Assembly: GCA_002633025.1 (NCBI GenBank) | Contig: NMRB01000249.1 | Span: 241,336 to 305,335, forward strand | Origin: Notospermus geniculatus | Taxonomy: Eukaryota; Nemertea; Pilidiophora; Heteronemertea; Lineidae | DNA: 64,000 bases | Reading direction: 5' to 3' | In this document: in pieces, positions 10,058 to 19,337 of the stretch | Layout of the letters: the number at the start of each line of letters is the position of its first letter | Numbering within the stretch: position 1 is the first letter of the stretch | Program-made: the position numbers and the translations under genes | The notes under the pieces: generated by a model | Told to the model about the DNA's origin: nothing | Databases searched by the model: none | What the model saw: only the letters and a program-made list of their open reading frames with translations

Positions 10058-10104
10058 TATATTTCTTTCTGTCGTCTCACGTCTACTAGGTTTATTAGGA
10101 AGGT

Positions 10105-10160
10105 AAGCGGAGCCTTATTAGCCTAGTGGTTATTACGTCGACTTAGCAAGCGGCAGGTCC
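10105..10160 (+). mobile_element. Truncated SINE-like repeat
   Basis: Only the box A half (TAGCCTAGTGGTTATTACGT, TTAGCAAGCGGCAGGTCC) is present. The box B half is deleted, and the sequence jumps to GGTGGCTGTTTGTCACC. Confidence 0.65.
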
Positions 10161-10269
10161 AGGTGGCTGTTTGTCACCGACATTTCTCCTCCTTTATGCA
10201 ACATTCACCTCCTTATTTTCCTCTATTATGTAAGCACTAGTGGGTGTTTGTCTCTAATATGTTTGTCTC

Positions 10270-10390
10270 AGGATATATCCTAAATATATATTATTATTCT
10301 AATTTCTATATTTAACAGTCATCGTATCCCTTTTTTGAATCGCTTTAAATCGACGAGTATATGAATGTTCGACATTAAAAATAGTATAAG
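10270..10390 (+). promoter_or_regulatory. Promoter-like module of receptor unit 4
   Basis: TATTATTATTCTAATTTC, TATATTTAACAG and CGACGAG, then TATATGAATG (10358-10367, one change from consensus) and ATTAAAAATAG. It is about 450 bases before the initiating ATG. Confidence 0.5.
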
Positions 10391-10523
10391 TCTTAATATT
10401 TGTCACGGCCGCATTTGCTGACAGTCCTCAGAGGCGGGCATAATGCATTCGTGTGGCATACAATATTAGTATTGATTTAGAGCCGACGTTTATTAACAAA
10501 ATTAAGCAAACCTTTTTCGGCGG

Positions 10524-10690
10524 GTAATCGGTGTGGGTTGCCCCAGCTGAGCTGTCCGCTTTCCAGTTCGTTTGAATTTACTCGTCAACAAGATCCCACA
10601 CAGCTGGCCACTGACTTTTCTCGTTCAATCTCTACTACGATTCGACGTTACATGTATATCATCACCGTTCGTTCAAAGGTCTTCTTTCAG
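10524..10690 (+). other. Candidate 5' UTR intron of receptor unit 4
   Basis: A donor-like CGG/GTAATCGG and a strong acceptor (GGTCTTCTTTCAG/ATAG) delimit 167 bases. Similar pairs occur in most units at nearly the same spacing. No transcript evidence is available. Confidence 0.3.
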
Positions 10691-10807
10691 ATAGAATGTC
10701 CGAAACTCTTTTGCACCGTCACGGCTTCTATGCAGTTCAGTGGGTTTGCAATATCCAGTGGTACAATTTGATTCAAAATCATACTACAACATATTGACTC
10801 TTGAAAT

Positions 10808-11800
10808 ATGTATGTTGTCACCACGCAGCTGTTCAGCCAAAGTGGCCAAGACATTCTAATGCTCCGCTTGGACTAGTTCATCGGGTTCCTGGAGGGTTAT
10901 GTTATGGCGGTCATCTTTGTAATAGGAAGTTTTGGAAACATCACCTCTCTCGTCATCTTTCTTCGTTACGGACGGAAGAACGACGCGATGGCGACGTACC
11001 TCATTTGCCTTGCTGTGTCGGACATGTTATGTATTCTTTTCGTAGGTTTTCCTATATGGCTTTTGTTAGGCCTTCGCCGACTGACAGACGGAATCATGTA
11101 TTTCAATGTATACCACATATCAGTGCTGAGTTGCAAACTCGGCACATACGTCTACGTCCTCTTTCAAACGACTTCGGCCTGGATAATCGCAGTGTTCTCA
11201 GTCGAACGAGCAATAATGGTTTGGTTTCCCCTGCAAAGGATGAAATTTACTCCAACGCGCCGAAGGACGGTCCTGGCAGTGATTTTGATGTGCGGCGCCC
11301 TTTCTGTAATTCATAGTGGCGTAATGAGCAATTATTTGATCGTAGGTGACACTAACTTCTGCTACTACCCCGAAGAATCATCACTCCTTCTGATTTATGA
11401 TAATTTTCTTTATTATTTTTTTCCCTGCTTCACAATCACAACAGCAAATGTACTTATTATAATCGGAATTACAAAGTCGAAACGTAGCAAAGATTGTGTG
11501 CCTTCATCGAAAAAGGAAGTCTCCGACCGGAAGGCACTCATCAACCTGTTCCTTGTGTCCGCCATGTTTGTTGTTCTAATGACGCCAAACTCCTTCATCT
11601 CTGTTTACATCTTCAACCAACCAGACGACGTTGAAAAATCATACATAACTCTGCTATATCTTCTTTTCGAGTTGTTCACCCAGGTCAGTTACTTAAACTA
11701 CTGTTTGAACTTCGTTGTTTATGGAGTTTCTTTACCATACTACCGTCGAGGACTGCGAAATTTGTTTTGTTTTTGCACGTTCCAATATGGTAACGGGTAA
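10808..11800 (+). pseudogene. Class A GPCR, array member 4, with nonsense codon 23
   Basis: The full frame starts at the ATG at 10808 (MYVVTTQLFSQSGQD) but a TAG stands at 10874-10876, where the paralogs have the Gln codon CAG of LDQF. Downstream the receptor is open through 11800, and an internal ATG at 10904 would give 298 residues starting just before TM1 (MAVIFVIGSFGN). The other family motifs are intact, with the variants CGALSVIHSGVMSNYLIV after the second cytoplasmic loop and VVLMTPNSF in TM6. It is either a very young pseudogene or a protein lacking its 32-residue outer tail. The downstream AATAAA is also lost (CCAAATGG near 12070). Confidence 0.85.
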
Positions 11801-12300
11801 ACCTGGTTTAGGCGTCCTTAAAGGAGCGGCACCGTATGGAATCTCTTACCGATATATTGACTGCTGGCATAGGGGAAGTCACGTAGCGGCAGCAATTCGA
11901 ACTACAAAAACCATACAAAATGTACATTACATGTACGTAGTACAGCGGGTCCATTCCCCGACAACTTAGTTGGTCACTGGGGTTGGAGAGTGGCGTGTAC
12001 GACGATGGTGGTGCCGGCTGTCGATAAAAATGGCAATTCCGGGCTTCTTTAACTGTGCCAACACAAGACCAAATGGCGGAAGTAGAAGTCAGTGGACGCG
12101 GATGCAAGGCATTCAGTCCGAGGACATTTAGCTCGGATGTCGGCGCGGACTTTCCAATTGAGGTCCGCGCGGATGACCGATGTTGTCCACGGACGTTGAT
12201 TGGAATATCCTTGCCGACCCCGCGATTATATGTTTTTTCTGTCGTATCAGGTCGCCTGTAATTACCAGTGACCGTTTGTTACTGTGTTTGGTAGGAAGGT
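11801..12300 (+). other. Downstream module of receptor unit 4
   Basis: The shared 3' sequence (GGTTTAGGCGTCCTTAAAGG, GTCACGTAGCGGCAGCAATT) and CpG-rich block are present. The poly(A) word is altered from CCAATAAAATGG to CCAAATGG, and no other feature is seen. Confidence 0.5.
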
Positions 12301-12315
12301 AATCGGAGCCTTGAT

Positions 12316-12603
12316 CAGGCCCGTAGCTGATCAAGGCTAGGGACGGCAAATGCCCCCCAGGCCAATTGTTCAAAAAATCACAAATTTTTTTCAGCAAAAT
12401 CCAATGGGATAAAAGATCAGTATTGTTCGTGTCTCAGAATGCAGGAAATTGACCTCAAATTGCATCTCAGAGCTTCTAATTTTCAACATTTTTCTGGGGG
12501 ACGCCCCCAGCCCCCCCCCCCGCAACTCAGCGCTGCCCACGTCTGTACACCTCATCTTCTTTATTTTAAATGCCCCCCTAGGAAAAAGCTAGCTACAGCC
12601 CTG
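12316..12603. mobile_element. MITE, 288 bp, 5-bp target duplication TTGAT
   Basis: Ends CAGGCCCGTAGCT and AGCTACAGCCCTG are inverted. TTGAT flanks both sides (12311-12315 and 12604-12608). The SINE copy at 16,050 reads GAGCCTTGATGGCATAG and is the empty site. The interior is non-coding with C and G homopolymers. Confidence 0.85.
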
Positions 12604-12700
12604 TTGATGGCATAGTGATTATCAAGTCCATTAGCAAGCGGCAGGACCCGTGTTCGAAACCAGCCGGGGTCATCATCCCTGGCACTTCACGTCCGCCGCA
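12600..12700 (+). mobile_element. tRNA-derived SINE-like repeat
   Basis: Box A-like GGCATAGTGATTATCAAG and box B TGTTCGAAACCAGCC are followed by the tail ATCCCTGGCACTTCACGTCC. It hosts the upstream MITE in its first bases. Confidence 0.7.
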
Positions 12701-12792
12701 TGGGACAGTAAACCGTAGTTCCTTGTACCGTGTCCCTTTACAACTCATGCCCCAAGTGAGTAACATGAGTAGCTTGAGATGTCCTCCTCCTT

Positions 12793-13053
12793 ACATGTAC
12801 ACCCTTAATCAAAAGTAAATGCACAGCTAATAAACTTAAATATTTCCCAAAATCTTCAGCGGAACAACCTTTGCTTTTTACGGCAATTACTTAGGGCATC
12901 AAGACACATTTTGAGACCAAAAATATCATGAACTTGCATGAGTTGTATTTTTGACTGAAATTTCCATAAAAAAGTGTGATTTTCGATCGCATATTTTTTA
13001 GAAGATTTTGGGAAATATTTAAGTTTATTAGCTGTGCATTTACTTTTGATTAA
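12793..13053. mobile_element. Foldback element of about 260 bp in the SINE tail
   Basis: Long arms TGTACACCCTTAATCAAAAG and CTTTTGATTAAGGGTGTACA continue through TAATAAACTTAAATATTTCC for about 60 bases each. A TA dinucleotide at both borders would fit a Tc1/mariner-type MITE. Confidence 0.85.
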
Positions 13054-13254
13054 GGGTGTACATACCAGGGGCAATAACGCTATGGCTTCCGCCTCGAGGG
13101 GAAAAATCTAATACAAATACAAGGTGTGAGTGTGACGTTCTGTTGTCACTTGTCAGTACCAATGGTTGTTTGCCCCCAACATTTCTCCTCATTTATGCAA
13201 CTTGTCAGCACCAGTGGGTCTTTGTCTCTATTATGTTTTCCTCAGGATATATTC

Positions 13255-13350
13255 TGAATATATTATTATTCTAATTTCTATATTTAACAGTCGTCATATC
13301 CCTTTGTTTAATCGCTTGAAGTCGACGAGTATATAAATGTTCGACATTAA
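13255..13350 (+). promoter_or_regulatory. Promoter-like module of receptor unit 5
   Basis: TATTATTATTCTAATTTC, TATATTTAACAGTCGTCAT and TATATAAATG (13330-13339), then GTTCGACATTAAAAATAG. The box is 443 bases before the ATG. Confidence 0.55.
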
Positions 13351-13772
13351 AAATAGAGCCAGTCTTTAATTGTGATGGCCGCATTTGCTGACAGCCCTCA
13401 GAGGTGGACATCATGCAGTCGTGTACCACACAAGACTGGTACAAATTTTGGCCCGACGTTAATTTACTAAATCAAGCCAACATTTTTCGGCGGGTAGTCG
13501 ATGTGAGATGACTTGCTGAGCTGACCGTTTTCCAGCTTGTTTGAATTTACTCGTAAAAATGATCCCACACAGCTGACCACTGCCCTTTTTCGTTCATCTC
13601 TACTACGAGTCGACGTTATCATCATCATCGTTCATTCAAAGGTCTTTCAGATAGAATGTTGGAAACTGATTTGCAGCGTCACGGCTCCGATGGCAGTTTC
13701 AGCGATATTGCGATATCTGGTTGTATAGTTTGATTATACCAAGTGATAACTACAGCACATTGAGCCGTGAAT

Positions 13773-14762
13773 ATGGATGGCGCCACACAGCTGTTCAGCC
13801 AAAGTGGGCAAGATTTTGTGCAGCTCCGCTTGGACCAGTTCATCGGGTTCCTGGAGGGTTATGTTATGGCGGTCATCTTCGCAATAGGAAGTTTTGGAAA
13901 CATCACCTCTCTTGTAATCTTTCTTCGTTATGGAAAGAGGAACGACGCGATGGCGACGTACCTCATTTGCCTTGCTGTGTCCGATATGTTATGTATTCTT
14001 TTCGTAGGTTTTCCTATGTGGCTTGTGTTTGGCCTTCCCAAAGTGACAGACGGAAGAATGTACATCAGTATCTACCACGTATCAGTGCTGAGTTGCAAAC
14101 TCGGCACATATGTCTACGTCTTCCTTCAGACGACTTCGGCGTGGATAATCGCAGTGTTCTCAGTCGAACGAGCAATAATGGTTTGGTTTCCCCTGCAAAG
14201 GATGAAATTTACTCCAACGCGCCGACGGAGGGTCGTGGCAGTGGTTTTGATGTGCTGTGCTCTTTTGGGAATTCACAGCGCTGTAATGAGCAATTTATTC
14301 ACCATAGGTAACAGAAAGTTCTGCTACTATCCCCAAGAAGTATCACTGCTTCTGGTTTATGATAATTTTCTTTATTATTTTTTTCCATGCTTCACAATCA
14401 CAACAGCAAATATATTTATTCTAATTGGCATAACAAGGTCGAAACAGAGCAAAGATTGTGTGCCTTCGTCGAAAAAGGAAGTCTCCGATCGGAAGGCACT
14501 CCTGAACCTGTTCCTTGTGTCCGCCATGTTTGTTGTTTTCATGACGCCAAGCTCCGTCATCTCTGTTTACGTCTTTAACATACCAAACGATGTTGAAAAA
14601 TCTTACAGAGCTCTGCTATATCTTCTCTTTCGGTTGTTTCCCCAGGTCAGTTACTTGAACTACTGTTTAAATTTTGTTGTTTACGGATTTTCTTTACCAT
14701 ACTACCGTCGAGGACTCCGAAATTTGTTTTGTTTTTGCACCTTCCAATATGGTGACGGGTAA
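13773..14762 (+). CDS. Class A GPCR, array member 5 (intronless)
   Basis: 329 residues from the ATG at 13773. The upstream in-frame GTG at 13767 is not a credible eukaryotic start. The amino end MDGATQLFSQSGQDF lacks one codon compared with MDVVTTQLF in the paralogs. Loop 1 is LPKVTDGRMYISIYHVS and loop 2 contains TIGNRKFCYYPQEVS. TM6 has FMTPSSV, and TM7 is preceded by IPNDVEKSYRALLYLLFRLFP, where Pro replaces Thr before QVSY. ERA and NFVVY are retained. Its AATAAA is at 15,595-15,600, displaced by the 583-bp MITE. Confidence 0.93.
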   Translation: MDGATQLFSQSGQDFVQLRLDQFIGFLEGYVMAVIFAIGSFGNITSLVIFLRYGKRNDAMATYLICLAVSDMLCILFVGFPMWLVFGLPKVTDGRMYISIYHVSVLSCKLGTYVYVFLQTTSAWIIAVFSVERAIMVWFPLQRMKFTPTRRRRVVAVVLMCCALLGIHSAVMSNLFTIGNRKFCYYPQEVSLLLVYDNFLYYFFPCFTITTANIFILIGITRSKQSKDCVPSSKKEVSDRKALLNLFLVSAMFVVFMTPSSVISVYVFNIPNDVEKSYRALLYLLFRLFPQVSYLNYCLNFVVYGFSLPYYRRGLRNLFCFCTFQYGDG

Positions 14763-14987
14763 AACCTGGTTTAGATGTCCTTCAAGGAGCACCATATGCT
14801 ATCTCTTACCGATCGTTTGACTGCCGACGTAGAATGATCCACCAAGCGGCAGCGACACAAACTACAAAACAACCCACAACAAAATGTACGTAGTGCATCG
14901 GGTCCATTCGCCGATAACTTAGTCACTGGGGTTGGAGAAAGGCGCCGGCTGCTGAGAAAAAGTTGCATTACCGGGCTCCCTTAACTG
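14763..14987 (+). other. 3' UTR-like module of receptor unit 5
   Basis: The shared segment after the stop codon (ACCTGGTTTAGATGTCCTTC through TTAACTGTGCCAAG) is interrupted by the MITE that follows. Confidence 0.5.
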
Positions 14988-14996
14988 TGCCAAGTC

Positions 14997-15579
14997 TAGT
15001 CTCGCGTCTGGTAGCAAAGGCCAAAACTTTCGTTACCGCCAGGTGGCGAGTGTCCAGCTCAGAGCATCCGAATCTGATTGGCCAACGGCTGATTAATACG
15101 CATGATGAACGAACAAGGAACGAAATAGTCCGAGGGAAATGTTACCTTTTTAACACGTTTTATCGTGGTTTTCACCGAGTGATATGTAGCCTGGCCGTTT
15201 GAGGTGGATCGCTGATGAAATAAAGTGGAATTGTATTGTATCAGGATCGATTTACCGTCTGGCTGAACTTCGACTCCCTGGTCGGAAGTGACCGAATCCA
15301 TGGCACAAAATGTAAGTCCTATTGTACAATCGGCTTATTCCAGCAATCGACTGATGACCATGGATAGTCGTTCGATCCTTCCGTGCTAAAAAGGTAAATT
15401 TTCCCTCAGACTCATTCGTTCATCATGCGTTTCATGGGCGCAGCCATGTTTAATCAGCCGTTGGCCAATCAGATTCGGATGCTCTGAGCTGGACACTCGC
15501 CACCTGGCGGTAACGAAAGTTTTGGCCTTTGCTACCAGACTCTCTCCTGTAAGAGAGAGAGGCTGGTGACGCGAGACTA
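14997..15579. mobile_element. Large foldback MITE, 583 bp, 9-bp target duplication
   Basis: Target duplication TGCCAAGTC (14,988-14,996 and 15,580-15,588) flanks ends TAGTCTCGCGTC and GACGCGAGACTA. The arms extend over 100 bases (GCCAAAACTTTCGTTACCGC, GAGCATCCGAATCTGATTGG and their complements). A 9-bp duplication is typical of MULE-type elements. There is no transposase frame. Confidence 0.9.
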
Positions 15580-15600
15580 TGCCAAGTCAAGACCAATAAA

Positions 15601-16035
15601 ATGGCGGACGTAAAAGTCAGTGGACGCGGACGCAAGGCATTCAGTCCGAGGACATTTAGCTCGGTGCCCTCGCGGACATTCCAATAAGGATCCTACATGT
15701 AGCTACGAAAGAGGGCAGCACACCGAAACCAGGTCGTACATGTATACAATGGACACGTTTGGTGGGGAAATTTGATCAGGGCCGGTGTGATAGAATTAAA
15801 TGCCCCCCCCCCCCTCCACGGGATGTCAGTTGCATTTCAATAGTTTTAACCAATGGTGACACCTAGTGAGGCAGTGGGCTGACGGGTCCCATTGAGGTCC
15901 GCGCCGGTGACCGTTGTTGTCCACGGACGTTGATTGGAATATCCTTGCCGACCCCGTGATTATATTTTTTTCTGTTGTATCCGGCCGCCTGTAACTACCA
16001 GCGACCGTTTGTTACTATGTTACTATGTACACGTA
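15601..16035 (+). other. CpG-rich block of unit 5 with internal insertion
   Basis: GACGCGGACGCAAGGCATTC to AGCTCGGTGCC is followed by about 200 unrelated bases that include a C14 run. The module then resumes at GGTCCGCGCCGGTGACCG and CCACGGACGTTGATTGG. Confidence 0.45.
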
Positions 16036-16049
16036 GGAAGGTAATCGGA

Positions 16050-16130
16050 GCCTTGATGGCATAGTGATTATCAAGTCCACTTAGCAAGCGGCAGGTCCCG
16101 GGTTCGAAACCAGCCCGGGCCATATGAAGA
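16050..16130 (+). mobile_element. tRNA-derived SINE-like repeat
   Basis: Box A-like GATGGCATAGTGATTATC and box B CGGGTTCGAAACCAGCCCGG with the adjoining GGCCAT. It serves as the empty site for the MITE at 12,316. Confidence 0.75.
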
Positions 16131-16224
16131 ATATTAAGATAAATCACGCGGTGCCGTGTAGTAGCATGTGTCTTTGCAAGGCAAGTAAAGGTCACGAGTG
16201 ATCTTGCGTAATCGCGAACTTCGA

Positions 16225-16395
16225 TCGTGGTCATTTCGAATGAGGATATCAGATAGAAGTGGTGGCGAAGGGAGAGGCGTTTCAGGTATATTCAGGATGT
16301 AGATGTGGATTGTAGAGCTCCTCTTGGTTGTTTTTCCCTCCCTCCCTCCCTCCCTCCCTCCCTATAAAAATCCATTGGGCGCATCAAGTTGCAGC
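16225..16395 (-). repeat. Dispersed repeat with (CCCT)n, inverted copy at 41,810
   Basis: The segment from GAATGAGGATATCAGATAG through GGCGTTTCAGGTATATTCAG and the CCCT run to AATCCATTGGGCGCAT is the reverse complement of about 41,800-41,940. Confidence 0.8.
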
Positions 16396-16760
16396 AACCT
16401 TCAACTTGTTGCAGTCCAACTGTGACGTTTACACATAGCAACATCCAGCGTGATTAGCTGCAAAAGTTCGCAACAAGTTGCAGGAGGTTTTGCGGGAATC
16501 CTTTGTTCGGCAGCCATTTTGGCTTTAGTAGAAGTCATGTGATTTTTTGCTGTATTTTCGTTGTCCAGTGACGTGCAACTTGTTGCAACCTCAACAGAAA
16601 ATAGGATCAGGATCCTGAATTTGCAACAGGTTGCAGTAGGTCTTGCAACAAGTTGCATGCCCGTTTACACATGCAAATGTGATGAAACGTTTTGGTCTCA
16701 TGAGGTTGATGCAAAAAGTTGCATGAAGTTGCACGTGAAAAGTTACATGTGTAAACCGCT
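16395..16760. repeat. TTGCA-rich imperfect inverted repeat
   Basis: Many copies of CAACTTGTTGCA and TGCAACAAGTTGCA are arranged in both orientations. The outer parts GTGACGTTTACACAT and ATGTGTAAAC are complementary. This is probably a non-autonomous transposon. A related stub occurs at 41,472-41,510. Confidence 0.55.
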
Positions 16761-16774
16761 CTTCAAGTTTGTGT

Positions 16775-16900
16775 CAGGATATATTCGAAATATATTATTA
16801 TTCTAATTTCTATATTTAACACTAATCATATTTCTTTGTTGAATCGCTTTAAATCGACGAGTATATGTATATAAATGTTCGACATTAAAAATAGCACCAG
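16775..16900 (+). promoter_or_regulatory. Promoter-like module of receptor unit 6
   Basis: The conserved block with TATATAAATG at 16,868-16,877, preceded by GAGTATATG, then GTTCGACATTAAAAATAGC. It is 460 bases before the ATG. Confidence 0.55.
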
Positions 16901-17329
16901 TCTTAATACTTGTAATACTTGTGACGGCCACATTTGCTGACAGCCCTCAAAGGTGAAGAATATGATGCAGTCGAGTACCATACAAGACTGGTACAAATTT
17001 TGCGCCGATGTTAATTTACTAAATCAAGCCAACATTTTTCGGCGGGTAGTTGGTGTGAGTTGCTTCAGCTGTGGAGCTGAACGCTTTCCAGTTCGTTTGA
17101 ATTTACTCGTAAAACGATCCCACGCAGCTGACCACTGCCGTTTTTCGTTCATCTCCTTTCGACGTTTATATTATCACCTTTCGTTCAAAGGTTTTCTTTC
17201 AGATAGAATGTCGAAATGTTTTTGCCCCGTCATGGCGCCGATGGCCGTTGAATAGCGGGCTAGCGCTTATCCGGTGCTACATATTTTATTTGATTCCAAA
17301 TGATACTACAACATATTGACTCTTGAAAT

Positions 17330-17821
17330 ATGGATGTTGTCACCACACAGCTGTCCAGCCAAAGTGACCAAGACTTTGTGCTGCTCCGCTTGGACCAGTT
17401 CATCGGGTTCCTGGAGGGGTATGTAATGGCGGTCATCTTCATAATAGGAAGTTTTGGAAACATCACCTCTGTTGTAATTTTTATTCGTTATGGAAAGAGG
17501 AACGACGCAATGGCGATGTACCTCATTTGCCTTGCTGTATCGGATACGTTATTTATTCTTTTCGTAGGTTTTCCTATGTGGCTTTCATTAGGCCTTCCCT
17601 ACCTTACAGGTGGAAGCATGTACATCAACGTATTCCAAGTATCAGTGCTGAGTTGCAAGCTCATCGCATACATCTACGTCCTCTTTCAAACGACTTCGGC
17701 CTGGATAATCGCAGTGTTCTCAGTCGAACGAGCAATAATGGTTTGGTTTCCCCTGCAAAGGATGAAATTTACTCCAACACGCCGAAGGACGGTTTATATT
17801 CGAAATATATTATTATTCTAA
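17330..17821 (+). pseudogene. Class A GPCR, array member 6, truncated after TM3
   Basis: About 154 receptor codons (amino tail, TM1 to TM3, ERA, and RMKFTPTRRRTV at the start of the second cytoplasmic loop) are open. At 17,793/17,794 the code passes directly into the next unit's promoter module, adding YIRNILLF and a stop. The sequence is almost identical to member 7 up to the break. One difference, CKLIAYIYVLF instead of CKLGTYIYVLF, lies just inside TM3. A receptor missing TM4-TM7 cannot fold normally, so I treat it as a pseudogene. Confidence 0.9.
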
Positions 17822-17910
17822 TTTCTATATTTAACAGTCATCATATTTCTTTGTTGAATCGCCTTATTAAATTGACGAATACATGTATATAAATGTTCGA
17901 CATTAAAAAT
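17794..17910 (+). promoter_or_regulatory. Promoter-like module of receptor unit 7, fused to member 6
   Basis: TATTATTATTCTAATTTC and TATATTTAACAG, then TATATAAATG (17,886-17,895). It follows truncated receptor 6 without any spacer. It is 456 bases before the ATG of member 7. Confidence 0.6.
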
Positions 17911-18341
17911 AGCACCAGTCTTAATACTTGTGACGGCCACATTTGCTGACAGCCCTCATAAGGTGCAGAATATGATGCAGTCGAGTACCATACAAGATTG
18001 GTGCGAATTTTGGGCCGATGATAATTTACTAAATCAAGCCAACATTTTTCGGCGGGTACTCGGTGTGACACTGAGTTGCTTCAGCTGTGGAGCTGACCGC
18101 TTCCCAGTTCGTTTGAATTTACTCGTAAAACGATCCCACGCAGCTGACCACTGCCGTTTTTCGTTCATCTCCTTTCGACGTTTATATTATCACCTTTCGT
18201 TCAAAGGTCTTCTTTCAGATAGAATGTCCGAAATGTTTTTGCCCCGTCACTGCGCCGATGGCCGTTGAATAGCGGGCTGGCGTTATCCGGTGCTACATAT
18301 TTTATTTGATTCCAAATAATACTACAACATATTCTTGAAAT

Positions 18342-19337
18342 ATGGATGTTGTCACCACACAGCTGTCCAGGCAAAGTGACCAAGACTTTGTTGTGCTCCG
18401 CTTGGACCAGTTCATCGGGTTCCTGGAGGGTTATGTAATGGCGGTTATCTTCATAATAGGAAGTTTTGGAAACATCACCTCTGTTGTAATCTTTATTCGT
18501 TATGGAAAGAGGAACGACGCAATGGCGACGTACCTCATTTGCCTTGCTGTATCGGATACGTTATTTATTCTTTTCGTAGGTTTTCCTATGTGGCTTTCAT
18601 TAGGCCTTCCCTACCTTACAGGTGGAAGCATGTACATCAACGTATTCCAAGTATCAGTGCTGAGTTGCAAGCTGGGCACATACATCTACGTCCTCTTTCA
18701 AACGACTTCGGCGTGGATAATCGCAGTGTTCTCAGTCGAACGAGCAATAATGGTTTGGTTTCCCCTGCAAAGGATGAAATTTACTCCAACACGCCGAAGG
18801 ACGGTCCTGGCAGTGGTTTTGATGTGCTGTCCTCTTTTGGGAATTCACAGTGCTGTAGTGAGTAATATATTCATTGTAGGCAACACAAGATTCTGCTACT
18901 ATCCAGAAGCATCACTGCTTATCATTTATGACAATTTCCTTTGTTATTTTTTTCCCTGCTTCATTATCACAACAGCAAATATACTGATTCTAACCGGCAT
19001 TTCCAAGTCGAAACGAAAGAATGATAGTGCGTCTGCCTCGAAAATAGCAAAGGAAGTCTCCGACAGGAAGGCACTCATGAATCTGTTCCTTGTGTCCGCC
19101 ATGTTTGTTGTTTTCATGACGCCAATCTCCGTCGTCTCACTTTACATCTTCAACCAACCAGACGACGTTGAAAAATCCTACACAACTCTGCTATATCTTC
19201 TCTTTCGGCTGTTTACCCAGGTCAGTTACTTCAACTACTGTTTGAACTTTGTTGTTTACGGATTTTCTTTACCATACTACCGTCGAGGACTGCGAAATTT
19301 GTTTTGTGTTTGCACCTTCCAATATGGTGACAGGTAA
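18342..19337 (+). CDS. Class A GPCR, array member 7 (intronless)
   Basis: 331 residues, with amino end MDVVTTQLSRQSDQDFVVL. TM1 is IFIIGSFGNITSVVIF and TM2 is LAVSDTLFILF, where Thr-Leu-Phe replaces the usual Met-Leu-Cys. Loop 1 is LPYLTGGSMYINVFQVS and loop 2 has VGNTRFCYYPEAS. The region after the ERA site reads VVLMCCPLLGIHSAVVSN, and TM6 is FMTPISVVSLYIF. The tail is LFCVCTFQYGDR. An intact downstream module gives an AATAAA at 19,565-19,570, about 230 bases after the stop, probably the original 3' UTR length for the family. Confidence 0.94.
   Translation: MDVVTTQLSRQSDQDFVVLRLDQFIGFLEGYVMAVIFIIGSFGNITSVVIFIRYGKRNDAMATYLICLAVSDTLFILFVGFPMWLSLGLPYLTGGSMYINVFQVSVLSCKLGTYIYVLFQTTSAWIIAVFSVERAIMVWFPLQRMKFTPTRRRTVLAVVLMCCPLLGIHSAVVSNIFIVGNTRFCYYPEASLLIIYDNFLCYFFPCFIITTANILILTGISKSKRKNDSASASKIAKEVSDRKALMNLFLVSAMFVVFMTPISVVSLYIFNQPDDVEKSYTTLLYLLFRLFTQVSYFNYCLNFVVYGFSLPYYRRGLRNLFCVCTFQYGDR

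Noticed and set aside
10801-11316. 171-codon plus-strand frame covering receptor 4
   Set aside because: Alternate frame of the receptor, starting at a non-ATG codon. The homologous receptor frame is the real one.
16953-17255. 100-codon frame upstream of receptor 6 (and 112 codons upstream of receptor 7)
   Set aside because: It spans the candidate 5' UTR intron and is broken in other units, so I keep it as a weak finding and not as a gene.
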